Positions 37,233 to 49,800 of a DNA stretch of 64,000 nucleotides are shown here, piece by piece. The position numbers and the translations under genes were made by a program. Each line of letters begins with the position of its first letter. Position 1 is the stretch's first letter. Under the pieces are notes generated by a model, which ran no database searches, was not told the origin of the DNA, and saw only the letters and a list, made by a program, of their open reading frames with translations. This DNA comes from Aquabacterium lacunae (lineage in GTDB: Bacteria; Pseudomonadota; Gammaproteobacteria; Burkholderiales; Burkholderiaceae_C): assembly GCF_004310865.1 (NCBI RefSeq), contig NZ_SIXI01000001.1:558001-622000 (forward strand), written 5' to 3'.

Positions 37233-38560
37233 GAAACCGCTCCAAGCGCGCCGGAGGGCGCGATGCCTTGGTCGGCAACCGGTGTCGAAGGCAGCGCGTC
37301 AGCTTGCACCACACGGTTGCGCCCGAGTTCCTTGGCTGCATACAGGGCTGCATCGGCTCGGGCCAGCAAGCTGCCCGCGTCGAGGCCATCGCGGCCGTGG
37401 GTAGAGGCCAGCCCCACACTGATGCTCACGATGTCCGAGGTGAGCGAGCGGGCATGTGGCAAGGCCAGCGACGCCACTGCGCGGCGCAGGCGTTCTGCAG
37501 CGGCCAGGGCATCAGCCCCCTCCATTTCGGGCAGCACCACAGCGAATTCTTCTCCGCCCAGCCTGGCCACCATGTCGAGTGGCCGCCTGAGGCAGTCGTT
37601 CATGGCACGACACACCTGGCGCAGACACTCGTCACCCGCCTGATGCCCATAGTGGTCGTTGTACTTCTTGAAGTGGTCGATGTCGACCATGACCAGGGTG
37701 AGCGGCTGGACTTGCTGGCGCGCACGTTCGGTCGAGTCGTGCAGGTACTGCTCGAAACTGCGCCGGTTGGCGGCCCCGGTGAGCGCGTCTGTGGTGGCCA
37801 GCCCTGCCATGCGGTCATGCTCTTGCTCGAGGGCATGGTCCAGGGCCCGCTCACGCAGGCCCAGCAGGAACGCCATGCGCTCGTCGCGCTCGAGCTTGTA
37901 GCTGGCGTACAGCGTGAAAATCAGGGTGGCGCAAAGCAGCAGTGTGATGGGCGTGGCCATCACCCCCGTGGGATCAGGCACGGTGGACATCAAGGCCAGG
38001 TGAACCCCCATGGCACCTGCAGCCATCAGGCACGCCGGGAAGAACCGGGCCAAAGCACACGTGAAGATCACCACCAGGTTGACCTCGACGGTGCGAATGA
38101 AGGCCATGTGGCCGCTGTCCAGCCAGATCAGGAGACCGCTGAGTGCCAGGGCATACAGGCCGGCCAAAGCCACCCCCCACTCGATGAACCAGTGCACCGG
38201 CCACCGATGGAGCAACCAGATGCCAGGCAGCAGGGCCACGGGGAACGCCACCAGTCTGACGAACATACCCTCCAGGAACACTGAAGGGGTCATGAGCCAG
38301 TCGACAAGCATCACCCCAGCGAACAGGATGATGGAAGCCAAACCCACCAGAGTGACCACGGTGAGTCGCCTCAACAAGCCATCTTGATGGTACCAACCCT
38401 CCAGAGGACGAGGGAAGTGCAACCACCATGAGGGCCTTGCCAGGCAGTCTTCGATCAACCCAAGCTTCTCGAGCACCTGATCAGGTGACGCGGCAGCACA
38501 TGGTGACGGCACAACAGGCAAAGCAACGGACTCCTCGTTGAAGTGCTCAGGATGACACAA
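37229..38560 (-). CDS. Membrane diguanylate cyclase (GGDEF) with I-site
   Basis: A 443-residue protein: cytoplasmic N-terminus of about 65 residues, about six hydrophobic segments (to about 225), then a GGDEF domain with GGEEF in VARLGGEEFAVVL, the block DIDHFKKYNDHYGHQAGD, and an intact I-site RPLD nine residues ahead. It should be product-inhibited, unlike its downstream partner, with which it overlaps by four bases. The two have a similar layout and look like a gene duplication. Signal sensed is unknown. Confidence 0.92.
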   Translation of the reverse strand: MCHPEHFNEESVALPVVPSPCAAASPDQVLEKLGLIEDCLARPSWWLHFPRPLEGWYHQDGLLRRLTVVTLVGLASIILFAGVMLVDWLMTPSVFLEGMFVRLVAFPVALLPGIWLLHRWPVHWFIEWGVALAGLYALALSGLLIWLDSGHMAFIRTVEVNLVVIFTCALARFFPACLMAAGAMGVHLALMSTVPDPTGVMATPITLLLCATLIFTLYASYKLERDERMAFLLGLRERALDHALEQEHDRMAGLATTDALTGAANRRSFEQYLHDSTERARQQVQPLTLVMVDIDHFKKYNDHYGHQAGDECLRQVCRAMNDCLRRPLDMVARLGGEEFAVVLPEMEGADALAAAERLRRAVASLALPHARSLTSDIVSISVGLASTHGRDGLDAGSLLARADAALYAAKELGRNRVVQADALPSTPVADQGIAPSGALGAVS

Positions 38561-38673
38561 GCGCCCGCCACGGTGTGCGCTTAACGCTGAGAAACATCAA
38601 CAGCCCGATAACTTTCCCACAAACGGAGCCGTCTGCCATCGAGCTCGCGGGGTGAACGCAGACCAGCCGGACA

Positions 38674-38696
38674 CAAAAAACGCCTCCGAAGAGGCG
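38674..38696 (-). terminator. Rho-independent terminator of ppnP (argG-ppnP unit)
   Basis: On the minus strand the stem CGCCTC-TTCG-GAGGCG is followed by TTTTTTG. The UUCG tetraloop and clean T-run make it a strong terminator, 27 bp after the ppnP stop. Confidence 0.88.
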
Positions 38697-38723
38697 TAAG
38701 AGGCATCAAGGAACGCGACTGGA

Positions 38724-39041
38724 TCAGCCGAAGTGGCAGATGTAGTGGTAGGGCTCACCCTCCACCTTGATCTCGAACGAGGAGTTGCCCGGCACGTTGT
38801 AGCTTTCGCCCGGACCGTAGCTCTTCCATTCGTCAGAGCCTGCCAGCTTGATGGCGCAGCGGCCTGCAACCGTTTCCATGATCTCGGGTGCGCCGGTGTT
38901 GAAGGTCAGCGAGGCAGGCAGGATCACGCCAACCGACTTGCGGGTGCCGTCGGCCAGGGTGACGGTGTGCGACACGCACTTGCCATCGAAGTACACATTG
39001 GCCTGGGTGTTGACGGTGCCGGCCAGGGTGGTGGTGGTCAT
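38724..39041 (-). CDS. ppnP: Pyrimidine/purine nucleoside phosphorylase PpnP (DUF1255)
   Basis: Small cupin-fold enzyme of 105 residues that cleaves nucleosides with phosphate to base and ribose-1-phosphate. It matches E. coli YaiE/PpnP in length (slightly longer at the N-terminus) and in the blocks [20 protein letters not shown] and [17 protein letters not shown] lies eight bases before the ATG. It starts 22 bases after argG ends and shares its terminator, so it is probably cotranscribed with argG, with no obvious metabolic link. Confidence 0.93.
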   Translation of the reverse strand: MTTTTLAGTVNTQANVYFDGKCVSHTVTLADGTRKSVGVILPASLTFNTGAPEIMETVAGRCAIKLAGSDEWKSYGPGESYNVPGNSSFEIKVEGEPYHYICHFG

Positions 39042-39063
39042 GGTTGAAACTCCGTTGAATCGA

Positions 39064-40554
<1,491 letters not shown>

Positions 40555-40818
40555 GTTCGTTCAGGTTCAGTCAGACGAAAGCCGAGATTTTAGGCCCCCG
40601 GCGGCGCCTCCACGAAATAGCCGGCGAAGCCGTGAAATCTGACCGCCTGGCGACCGCTTTTCCGGGGCTGCCCCCAATGGCGCTTGGCAGAAGATTCAGG
40701 AGCAATCGAAGGTGTTGTATCTGGAGGTTCGTCTGTCCGAAAACCGCCCTGCCCGCTTGTTCCACGCCGCCTTGTGCTGCGCGGCATTTTTCGCTTTCCG
40801 AAAGACGGTGAGGGCTGC

Positions 40819-43800
40819 ATGAACTGGACGCGCCACCTCAAGCGCTTGCGCCCCGGGCGCAAGGCCGACCCGCTGCAGTTCGACGGGGTGCTGGAAGAGA
40901 TTGAACCTCGGCTGCTGTTCAACGCCGACGCCGCAGCGCCGGTGATGGCCCTGTTGCCCGACAGCGCCCGAGAGCCTGATCTGCTGCACACGCACGTGGT
41001 GAGCACTCCACAGCAGGCGCAGGCCACCCAGGGCGGCAGCACACAGCAAAATACCGCGCGGGAGCTGATCGTCGTCGACGCGCAGGTGCCGGACGCCGAG
41101 CAGCTGCTGGCCAGCGTGACCGCAGGCAAGGCAGAAGGCAGCTACACCGTGCACTGGATCGGCGCACAGGACGACGGCATTGCCACCCTGAGTAGCTTGC
41201 TGGCGCAACGGCGTGACGTGACCGCCCTGCACCTGATCAGCCACGGCCGCGACGGTCAGCTGCAACTGGGTGCCACCACATTGGACGAAAGCGCCTTGCG
41301 CAGCCGCCTGGGCGAAATCAGTGCCTGGCAGAACGCCTTCACGGCCGACGCCGATTTCCTGCTGTACGGCTGCGATGTGGCCGCCACCGGCCGCGGCCAG
41401 CAGTTCGTGGACGACCTGGCCCTGCTCACGGGCACCGACGTGGCGGCATCGACCGACCTGACGGGCCACGAGGCGGCTGGCGGCGACTGGGTGCTGGAGT
41501 ACCAGCGCGGCCAGATCCAGCACATGTCGCTGGACGCGCGCGGCACGGCCTGGATGCACACGCTGGCCACCATCAGCTTCCAGGACGGTGTGAACAGCTA
41601 CAACAGCACGGTGGACACCTATCTGGAAAGCGCCACACCAGGCACCTCTCGAGGCACGAGCGACACGCTGATCGTGGACAACGGAGACCCCAACAAAAAG
41701 CAAACACTCATCCGCTTCGACAACATCATCGGTGCGTCGGCCATCCCACTGGGCTCGACCATCACGTCGGCCACCCTCACAGTGTATGTGACCAATGACG
41801 ACAACAGCGACACCGTCACCATCCATCGCATGCTGGTGTCATGGGGCGAGTCATCGACCTACAACTCAATGGTCAACGGCGTCAGCCGCGACAACGTGGA
41901 GGCAGCAAGCGCGTCAATGTTCACACTGGACGCAGGCATCCTGGGGTCAGCCACCTTCGGCGACCTGACAACTGCCGTGCAAGCCTGGGCCAACGGCGCC
42001 GCGAACCATGGCTTCCTGCTGGCCACGGGTACAGCCAATGCCGACAACTGGACCATCAGAAGCTCGGACTTCAACACCACCATTTCGCAGCGCCCCAGAC
42101 TCGACGTCACCTACACGGCCCCGACTGGCCCCTCGATGGACCTGGACGCCAACAACAGCTCGGGTGCCACAGGCAACAACCACAGCGTCACCTTCACGGA
42201 ACAGACCCCGGTGCTCATCGCCGACACCGACGCCACGATCACAGCCGGATCGGCCAGCAACATGACCGGTCTGACCGTGACGCTGAGCAACCGCCCGGAT
42301 GGCGGCGCCGAGTCTCTGCTGGTGGATGTGAGCGGCACCAGCATCAGCAGCGTGGGCTACAACAGCACCACCGGCGTGCTGAGCCTGACCGGCAACGACA
42401 CTGCCGCCAACTACCAGAAGGTGCTGCGCACGCTGCAGTACGCCAACACCTCGGACAACCCCAGCACCACGGCGCGCACGGTGAACTACACCCTCACCGA
42501 CACGAACGGGCAGACCACCACGGCCACCACCACGGTGTCCATCAGCCGGGTCAATGACGCGCCCGTTCTGACGAGCAATGGCGGTGGCAGCAGTGCTGCC
42601 ATCAGCCTGGCCGAGAACCAGACCGCCGTGACCACTGTGACGGCCACCGACGTGGACAGCGGTTCGCTGACCTACTCGATCGCCGGCGGCGCCGATGCGG
42701 CACGGTTCAGCATCAACAGCAGCACCGGCGTGCTGACCTTCACTGCAGCACCCGACTTCGAGAACCCCACAGACGCTGGCGCCAACAACGTGTACGACGT
42801 GATCGTGCAGGTCAGCGACAACAACCTGAGCGACACGCAATCGCTGGCGGTGACCATCACCGATGTCTCGTCGGCGCTGGTGGTGACCACCACCACAGAC
42901 AACAACGACAGCGGCCTGGGCACGGCCTTCACGGCTGAACAACTCAATGTGAGCAAGGGCACCGACGGTCGAATCTCCCTGCGCGAAGCCCTGATCGCAG
43001 CGAACAACACGGCCGGCACCGACACGATCACCTTTGCACTGACTGGCGCCACGGGCCTGTACGGCGAATACACCATCAACATGCTGTCGACGCTGCCCGA
43101 CATCACGCAGGCGGTGGTGATCAATGCCGCTTCACAGGCCGGCTACACCAACCGTCCGGTGGTGGTGCTCGACGGCAACGGAGGATCGGGCAACGGTTTC
43201 ACGCTGGCCGCCAATGCCGATGGCAGCACGATACGAGGCTTCGTGATCCGGGGCTTCAGCGCCGACGGCATCCACATCGTGGCGGGCTCCGACAACCACA
43301 CCATCGTGGGGAACTACATCGGCAGCTTCAACGCCGATGGCAGCAACGCAGGCGCGACCGAGCGCAACGGCAGCGAAGGCATCCAGTCGGCCGGGGCCAA
43401 CGTGGTCATCGGCGGCACCGCCACGGCCGACCGCAATGTGATCTCGGGCAACACCTCGCCTTACAACATCTACTTGTCCACCGGGGCCAACGGCACGGTG
43501 ATCCAGGGCAACCACATCGGCACCGATGCCTCGGGCACAGCGGTCTTCGCGACCAACAGCGCCTACGGCATCATGGTCGAGACCAGCAGCAACAACGTCA
43601 CCATCGGTGGCACGGCCAATGGTGCAGGCAATGTGATCTCTGGCTTCACCAGCCGCGGGATCTGGGCCACCACCACGGGCACAACCACCATCCAGGGCAA
43701 CAAGATCGGCACCGATGTAACCGGCTCGGTCGACCTGGGCAACGGCGAGTACGGCATCTATGTCGATGACGCGGGCAGCGTGGTCATCGGCGGCACGGCT

Positions 43801-46800
43801 ACCAACGCGGGCAATGTGGTGTCGGGCAACAACGGCGGCGGCATTTACCTGGGCAACAGCGGCACGGCCCTGGTACAAGGCAACATCATCGGCCTGAATG
43901 CGGCCGGCACGGCGGCACTGGGCAACACCGGGGTGGGCCTGCACATCAACAACAGCGCGGTGACCACCGTTGGCGGTAGCACCAGCGCGGCACGCAACAT
44001 CATCTCGGGCAACAGCAGCCACGGCATCCATGTGGCATCCAATCAGGCCCACCTGATCCAGGGCAACTACATCGGCACGGGCGCAGACGGCAGCACGCTG
44101 CTCGGGAATGGTGGCTCCGGTGTGTACATCGCGGCCACGGGTGTGACGGTGGGTGGCAAGAACGCCGGCGAAGGCAACGTGATTGCCGGCAACACGGGCG
44201 CCGGCATCAATGTGATCGCGGGCTTTCACAGCAACCTGATCTATCGCAACTCGATCCACAGCAATGGCGGGCTGGGCATCGACCTGGACAACAACGGCGT
44301 CACGGCCAACGACTACAACGACGGCGACGGAGGCGCGAACTACCGAAACAACTTCCCTGTGATCACCTCGGTGGTGACCAACGGCACCACCACCACGATC
44401 CAGGGCTCGGTCGATTTCTTCAGCGGCCCGGAAACAATCTACATCGAGCTTTTTGCCAGCCCTAGCAAAGACGCCAGCGGCCACGGCGAAGGACGAACCT
44501 ACCTGGGCGCGGTGCAGGTCACCACCACGGCAGGCACGGGTGACGCCACGTTCTCGCTGACTGTGACGGGCGTGAATGTGGGTGACTGGATCACTGCGGT
44601 GAGCAACGTGGAAACCACCTACCTGGGCGCCTCGGAATTCGCGATGGCGGTTCAGGCTGTGGCCCCTGCCCAGGCGCCACGCGGCCGGCTGATCTGGACC
44701 GTGAACGATCGGCTTTACCAGCAGTATGCCGACTGGAGCACCAACGGCTGGAGCGGCACGGGCACCAACGGTCTGAACTTCAGCGACGACATTTCGATGA
44801 TCGCCGCGGCCGAAGCACCCACGCGCAACGAGATCATCTTCATCGGCTCGGCCGACGTGTCGGGCAAGATCCTGGCTGGCATCTGGAACGGCAGCAGCTG
44901 GTCGTCGCTGTTCAGCATTCCAGTGGCCACGCCCAGTGCCACGGCCGCACAGCTCAACAGCTTCGCTGTGGCCTATGACCCGCTCAATGGCAATGCCATG
45001 CTCGTGTGGGACAACGGCAGCACGGGCACCAACAGCCTGTCGTACGCCATCTGGGACGGCAGCAGCTGGAGCGCGATCCAGACCGTGACGGCCCCTGTGA
45101 GCGGCGAAGTGGTGCACATGAAGCTGGTGGCCAACCCGAGGGGACACGACATGGTGCTGGTGGCCAGCACCACGGCGGCCACCAGCAACCAGTTCGCCAT
45201 GGTCTGGAATGGCAGCAGCTGGGGCGATGCCCAGACACTGGGAACCAACAGTTCCAAACAGTATTTCGAGGCCAATGTGGCTTACGAAAGCCAGAGCGGT
45301 CGCGCCCTGGTGTTCTATGACAACTCGGCCAGTGACTCGGCCAGCGTGCAGTACCGTGTGTGGAACGGCAGCAGCTGGAGCAGCGAGGCCACGGTGGCCC
45401 CGCCCGCTGGCATCACGGCCACGGCCGAGCTCTACAGCACCGTCATTGCCACCGACCCCGGCAGCAACCGCATCGCCCTGGCCGCCAAAGACGCCAACAA
45501 TGATGTGTGGGCCGCCGTGTGGGATGGCAGCAGCTGGGGCAGCCAGAAGCTGGTGACCGATTCGGGCGTTCGGGTGTCGGAAGACCACAGCACCATGGCC
45601 CTGGCGTTCGAGAGCCAGTCGGGCAAACTGATGATCGCCTACGGCAAGGCCACAGGGCCCTCGCTGCACTACATGACCTGGACCCAGGCAGGTGGCTGGA
45701 GTGCAGAAGCCGTGGCCCTGAGCATGGGCGACACCGACTTCGCCCAGGTGGTCAAGCTCTACGCCGACCCCTACAGCAATACCATCATGCTGGGCGTGCA
45801 GGACCAGGACGCCGACCTGACCATGGCCGCGTGGGACGGCTCGGCCTGGGGTACGGCCACGCAGCTCGACAGTGCCACCGGCCTGCCCCAGCGCGAGAAA
45901 TTCGTCTTCGTGTGGAACCGTAATGCGCCGGTGGTCAGTGGCCTGTCAGGTGACACGCTGACCTACGTGGAAGACCAGCCCGCCGCCGTGCTGGACCAGG
46001 GGGGCGACGCTGCCGTGTTCGTGGCCGATGCAGGCGGCTACAACGGCGCCAGCTTCTCGGTGTCGTTCCTGTCGGGCAGCACCGCTACCGAAGACGTCCT
46101 GTCGATCCGCCACCAGGGCACAGGCGCCGGGCAGATCGGCCTGTCTGGGGGCAATGTGACCTACGAAGGCGTCGTCATCGGCACCTGGAGCGGGGGCAGC
46201 AACGGCGCCAACCTGGTCATCGCTCTGAACGCCAACGCCACCAACGCGGCCGTGAGCGCGCTGAGCCGGAACATCAGCTACCAGAACACCAACACCACCA
46301 CCCCGTCGACCACCTCGCGCGTGGTGCGTTTCGTGGTGACCAACGCGGGGGGTCAGGCCAGCACGCCCGCCGACGTCACCGTGGCCTTGACCGCCCGAAA
46401 CGACGCGCCCACCCTGACTGCCACGGCCCAGAACCCGACCTTCACCGAGGCCGCAGGCTCGGCCACGCAAGCGGCCGCCGTGGCCTTGTTCAGCAGCGCC
46501 AGCGCCAACCCAGTGGACGCCGGCCAGGGCTTCAAGTCGCTCACGTTCACGGTCAGCAACCTGCTGGATGGCAGCAACGAACGGATCGTGGCCGATGGTT
46601 CCTCGATTGCCCTGCTCAACGGACAGACTGGCACCACCGCCACCAATGGCCTGGCCTACTCGGTCAGCGTGTCAGGCAGCACGGCCACCGTCACCCTGAC
46701 CCACCCGGGCAGCCTGAGCACGGCGTCGCTGCAAAGCGTGGTCAATGGTCTGGCCTACCAGAACACGCAGCTCGACAACCCCACGGCGGGCACACGAACC

Positions 46801-49800
46801 GTCACGCTGACCCAGGTGCAGGACGACGGCGGCACGGCCCTGGGCGGCGCTGATGTGCGCACACTTTCGATTGCCTCCAGCGTGACGGTGGTGGCCACCA
46901 ACGACGCCCCCGCCATCAGCAGCAACGGTGCTGGGGCCACGGCGGCCGTGTCGGTGGCCGAAAACAGCACCGCGGTGACCACTGTCACCACCTCTGACCC
47001 TGACCACAGCACCTTCACTTACAGCATCGTTGGTGGCAGTGACGCCGCACGCTTCAGCCTGAACAGCAGTTCAGGCGCCCTGAGCTTCAATGCCGCACCC
47101 AACTTCGAGGCGCCCTCCGACTCTGACGGCAACAACACCTATGTGGTGATCGTGCAGGTCAGCGACGGCAGTGCCACCGACACCCAGACCCTGACCGTCA
47201 CGGTGACCGACCTGAACGAGTTCAGCGTGGGCACCGTGAGCGACAACAACGCTGCAGCGAACACCGTGGCCGAGAACGCCGCCAACGGCAGCAGCGTGGG
47301 CCTGACCGCACGGGCCATCGATGCCGATGGCAGCAACAACACCGTCACCTACAGCCTGAGCGACAGCGCTGGTGGCCGTTTCGCCATCCATGCCACCACC
47401 GGCGTGGTCACGGTGGCCAATGGCAGCCTGCTGAACTTCGAAGCCGCCAGCACCCACACCATCACCGTGCTGGCCACCAGTGCCGATGGCTCCAGCAGCA
47501 GCCAGAGTTTCAACATCGGCGTGACCGATGTGAACGAGTTCTCTGTCGGCCCGGTCTCTGATGCCAATGCAGCAACCAACACGGTGGCCGAAAACGCCAC
47601 CACCGGCACTTTGGTGGGCCTGACCGGCTTCGCCCAGGATGCGGACGGCAGCAACCACACGATCAGTTACAGCCTGAGCGACAACGCTGGAGGGCGATTT
47701 GCCATCAACGCCAGCACGGGGGTGGTGACCGTGGCCGATGGCAGCTTGCTGAACTTCGAGACAGCCACCAGCCACAACCTCACCGTGGTCGCCACCAGCA
47801 GCGACGGCTCCAGCAGCTCCCAGAGCTTCACCGTTCAGGTCAGCGATGTCAACGAGTTCAGCGTGGGCGCGCTCAGCGATGTCGATGCAGCGGCCAACCA
47901 GGTGTCAGAAAATGCAGCGACGGGCGATGCCGTGGGCCTTCGTGCGCAGGCCGTGGATGCCGATGGCAGCAACAACACCATCACCTACAGCCTCAGCGAC
48001 GATGCAGGCGGCCGCTTCAGCATCGACGCCATCACCGGTGTCGTGACCGTAGGAAATGCCGCCCTGCTCGACTACGAGACCAGCACCAGCCACCAGATCA
48101 CGGTGGTGGCCACCGGCAGCGACGGCTCCAGCCAGAGCAGCAACTTCGCGGTACAGATCACTGACGCCAGCGAAGGCGGTGTCGGCCCGATTGCCGACAC
48201 CGACAATGCCGCCAATGCGATCAGCGAAGGAGCCAGCAATGGCGCCAGTGTGGGCCTGACGGCCAGTGCCACAGACCCGGATGCCACGGACACGGTCAGC
48301 TACAGCCTGACGGACAGCGCGGATGGGCGCTTTGCCATCGACAGCGCCACGGGCGTGGTGACCCTGATCGACGCCTCACGCATCGACCGCGAGGCCAGCG
48401 GCAGCCACACGATCACCGTGCGGGCCCTGAGTTCTGATGGCAGCGCCACCACACGCAACTTCAGCATCCAAGTGCTGGATGTGGACGAATTCGATGTGGG
48501 TGCCGTGTCTGACCAGGACGCCGCCACCGATGCCGTGGATGAAAACGCCGCTGGGGGCACCCTGGTAGGCATCACCGCGCGGGCCCAGGACGGCGACGCC
48601 ACCACCAACACCATCACCTACAGCCTGAGCGTCAACCCCGGCAACCGCTTTGCCATCGATGCACAAAGCGGTGTGGTGACCGTGGCCAATGGCGCTTCGC
48701 TGGACTTCGAGAGCAGCACCAGCCACAGCATCACCGTGCTGGCCACCAGTGCCGATGGATCGACCCGCACGCAGGTGTTCACCATCGCGGTGCGAGATGT
48801 CAATGAGTTCACGGTCAGCACGCCGACCGACGCCGATCCGGCACCAGACCAGGTCAACGAAAACGCGCTCGCCGGCGCCCTGGCCGGCCTCACGGCCCAG
48901 GCATTTGATGCCGACGGCACCACGAACTCGGTCACCTACAGCCTGTCGGACGACGCAGGCGGTCGCTTCGTGATCGACAGCGCAGGGGTGGTGCGCGTGG
49001 CCAATGGCGCCACCTTCAACCACGAGGCGCAGGGCAGTCACACCATCACTGTGGTGGCGACCAGCGCCGATGGTTCGCAGCAGAGCCAGAACTTCACCAT
49101 CGACGTGGCCGATGTCGACGAGTTCGATGTCAGCACCCCCGTGGATGCAGACGGCGCAGCCAACACTGTGCAGGAAAATGCAGCCCATGGCACCGCCGTG
49201 GGGGTGCAGGCGCAAGCCAGTGATGCCGATGGCACCACCAACGGCATCACCTACAGCCTGAGTGACACGGCAGGCGGGCGCTTCACGATCGACCCGGTCA
49301 GTGGTGTGGTGACCGTGGACAACGCCTCCCTCCTCGATTTCGAGGCTGCATCCATCCACACCATCACGGTGCTGGCCACCAGCGCCGACGGTTCGACCAG
49401 CAGCCAGAGCTTCAACATCACGCTGACCGATGCGAACGAATTCAGCGTGACCGCCGCGACCGACACCGACGCCGCCCTCAACGAGGTCCTGGAAGGCGCA
49501 AGCACCGGCACGGCGGTGGGCCTGACAGCGCGGTCGCAAGATGCAGATGGCACGCAGAACAGCATCAGCTACTCGCTGGCCGACAACGCGGGCGGACGCT
49601 TTGCCATTGACGCGGTCACGGGCGTGGTGACGGTGGCCGATGGCAGCCTGATCGACTTTGAAACCAGCGCGACCCACACGATCACGGTGCGTGCCACCAG
49701 CGCAGACGGCTCGACCCAGGACCAGAACTTCACCGTGGACATCCTGGACCGCAACGAATTCACCGTGAGCACACCGACCGACACCGACACCGGTGCCAAC

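Noticed and set aside
43132-45669. Open frame of 845 codons on the minus strand
   Set aside because: Antisense to the beta-helix and propeller part of the giant protein; Gly/His/Ala-rich translation with no recognisable domain.
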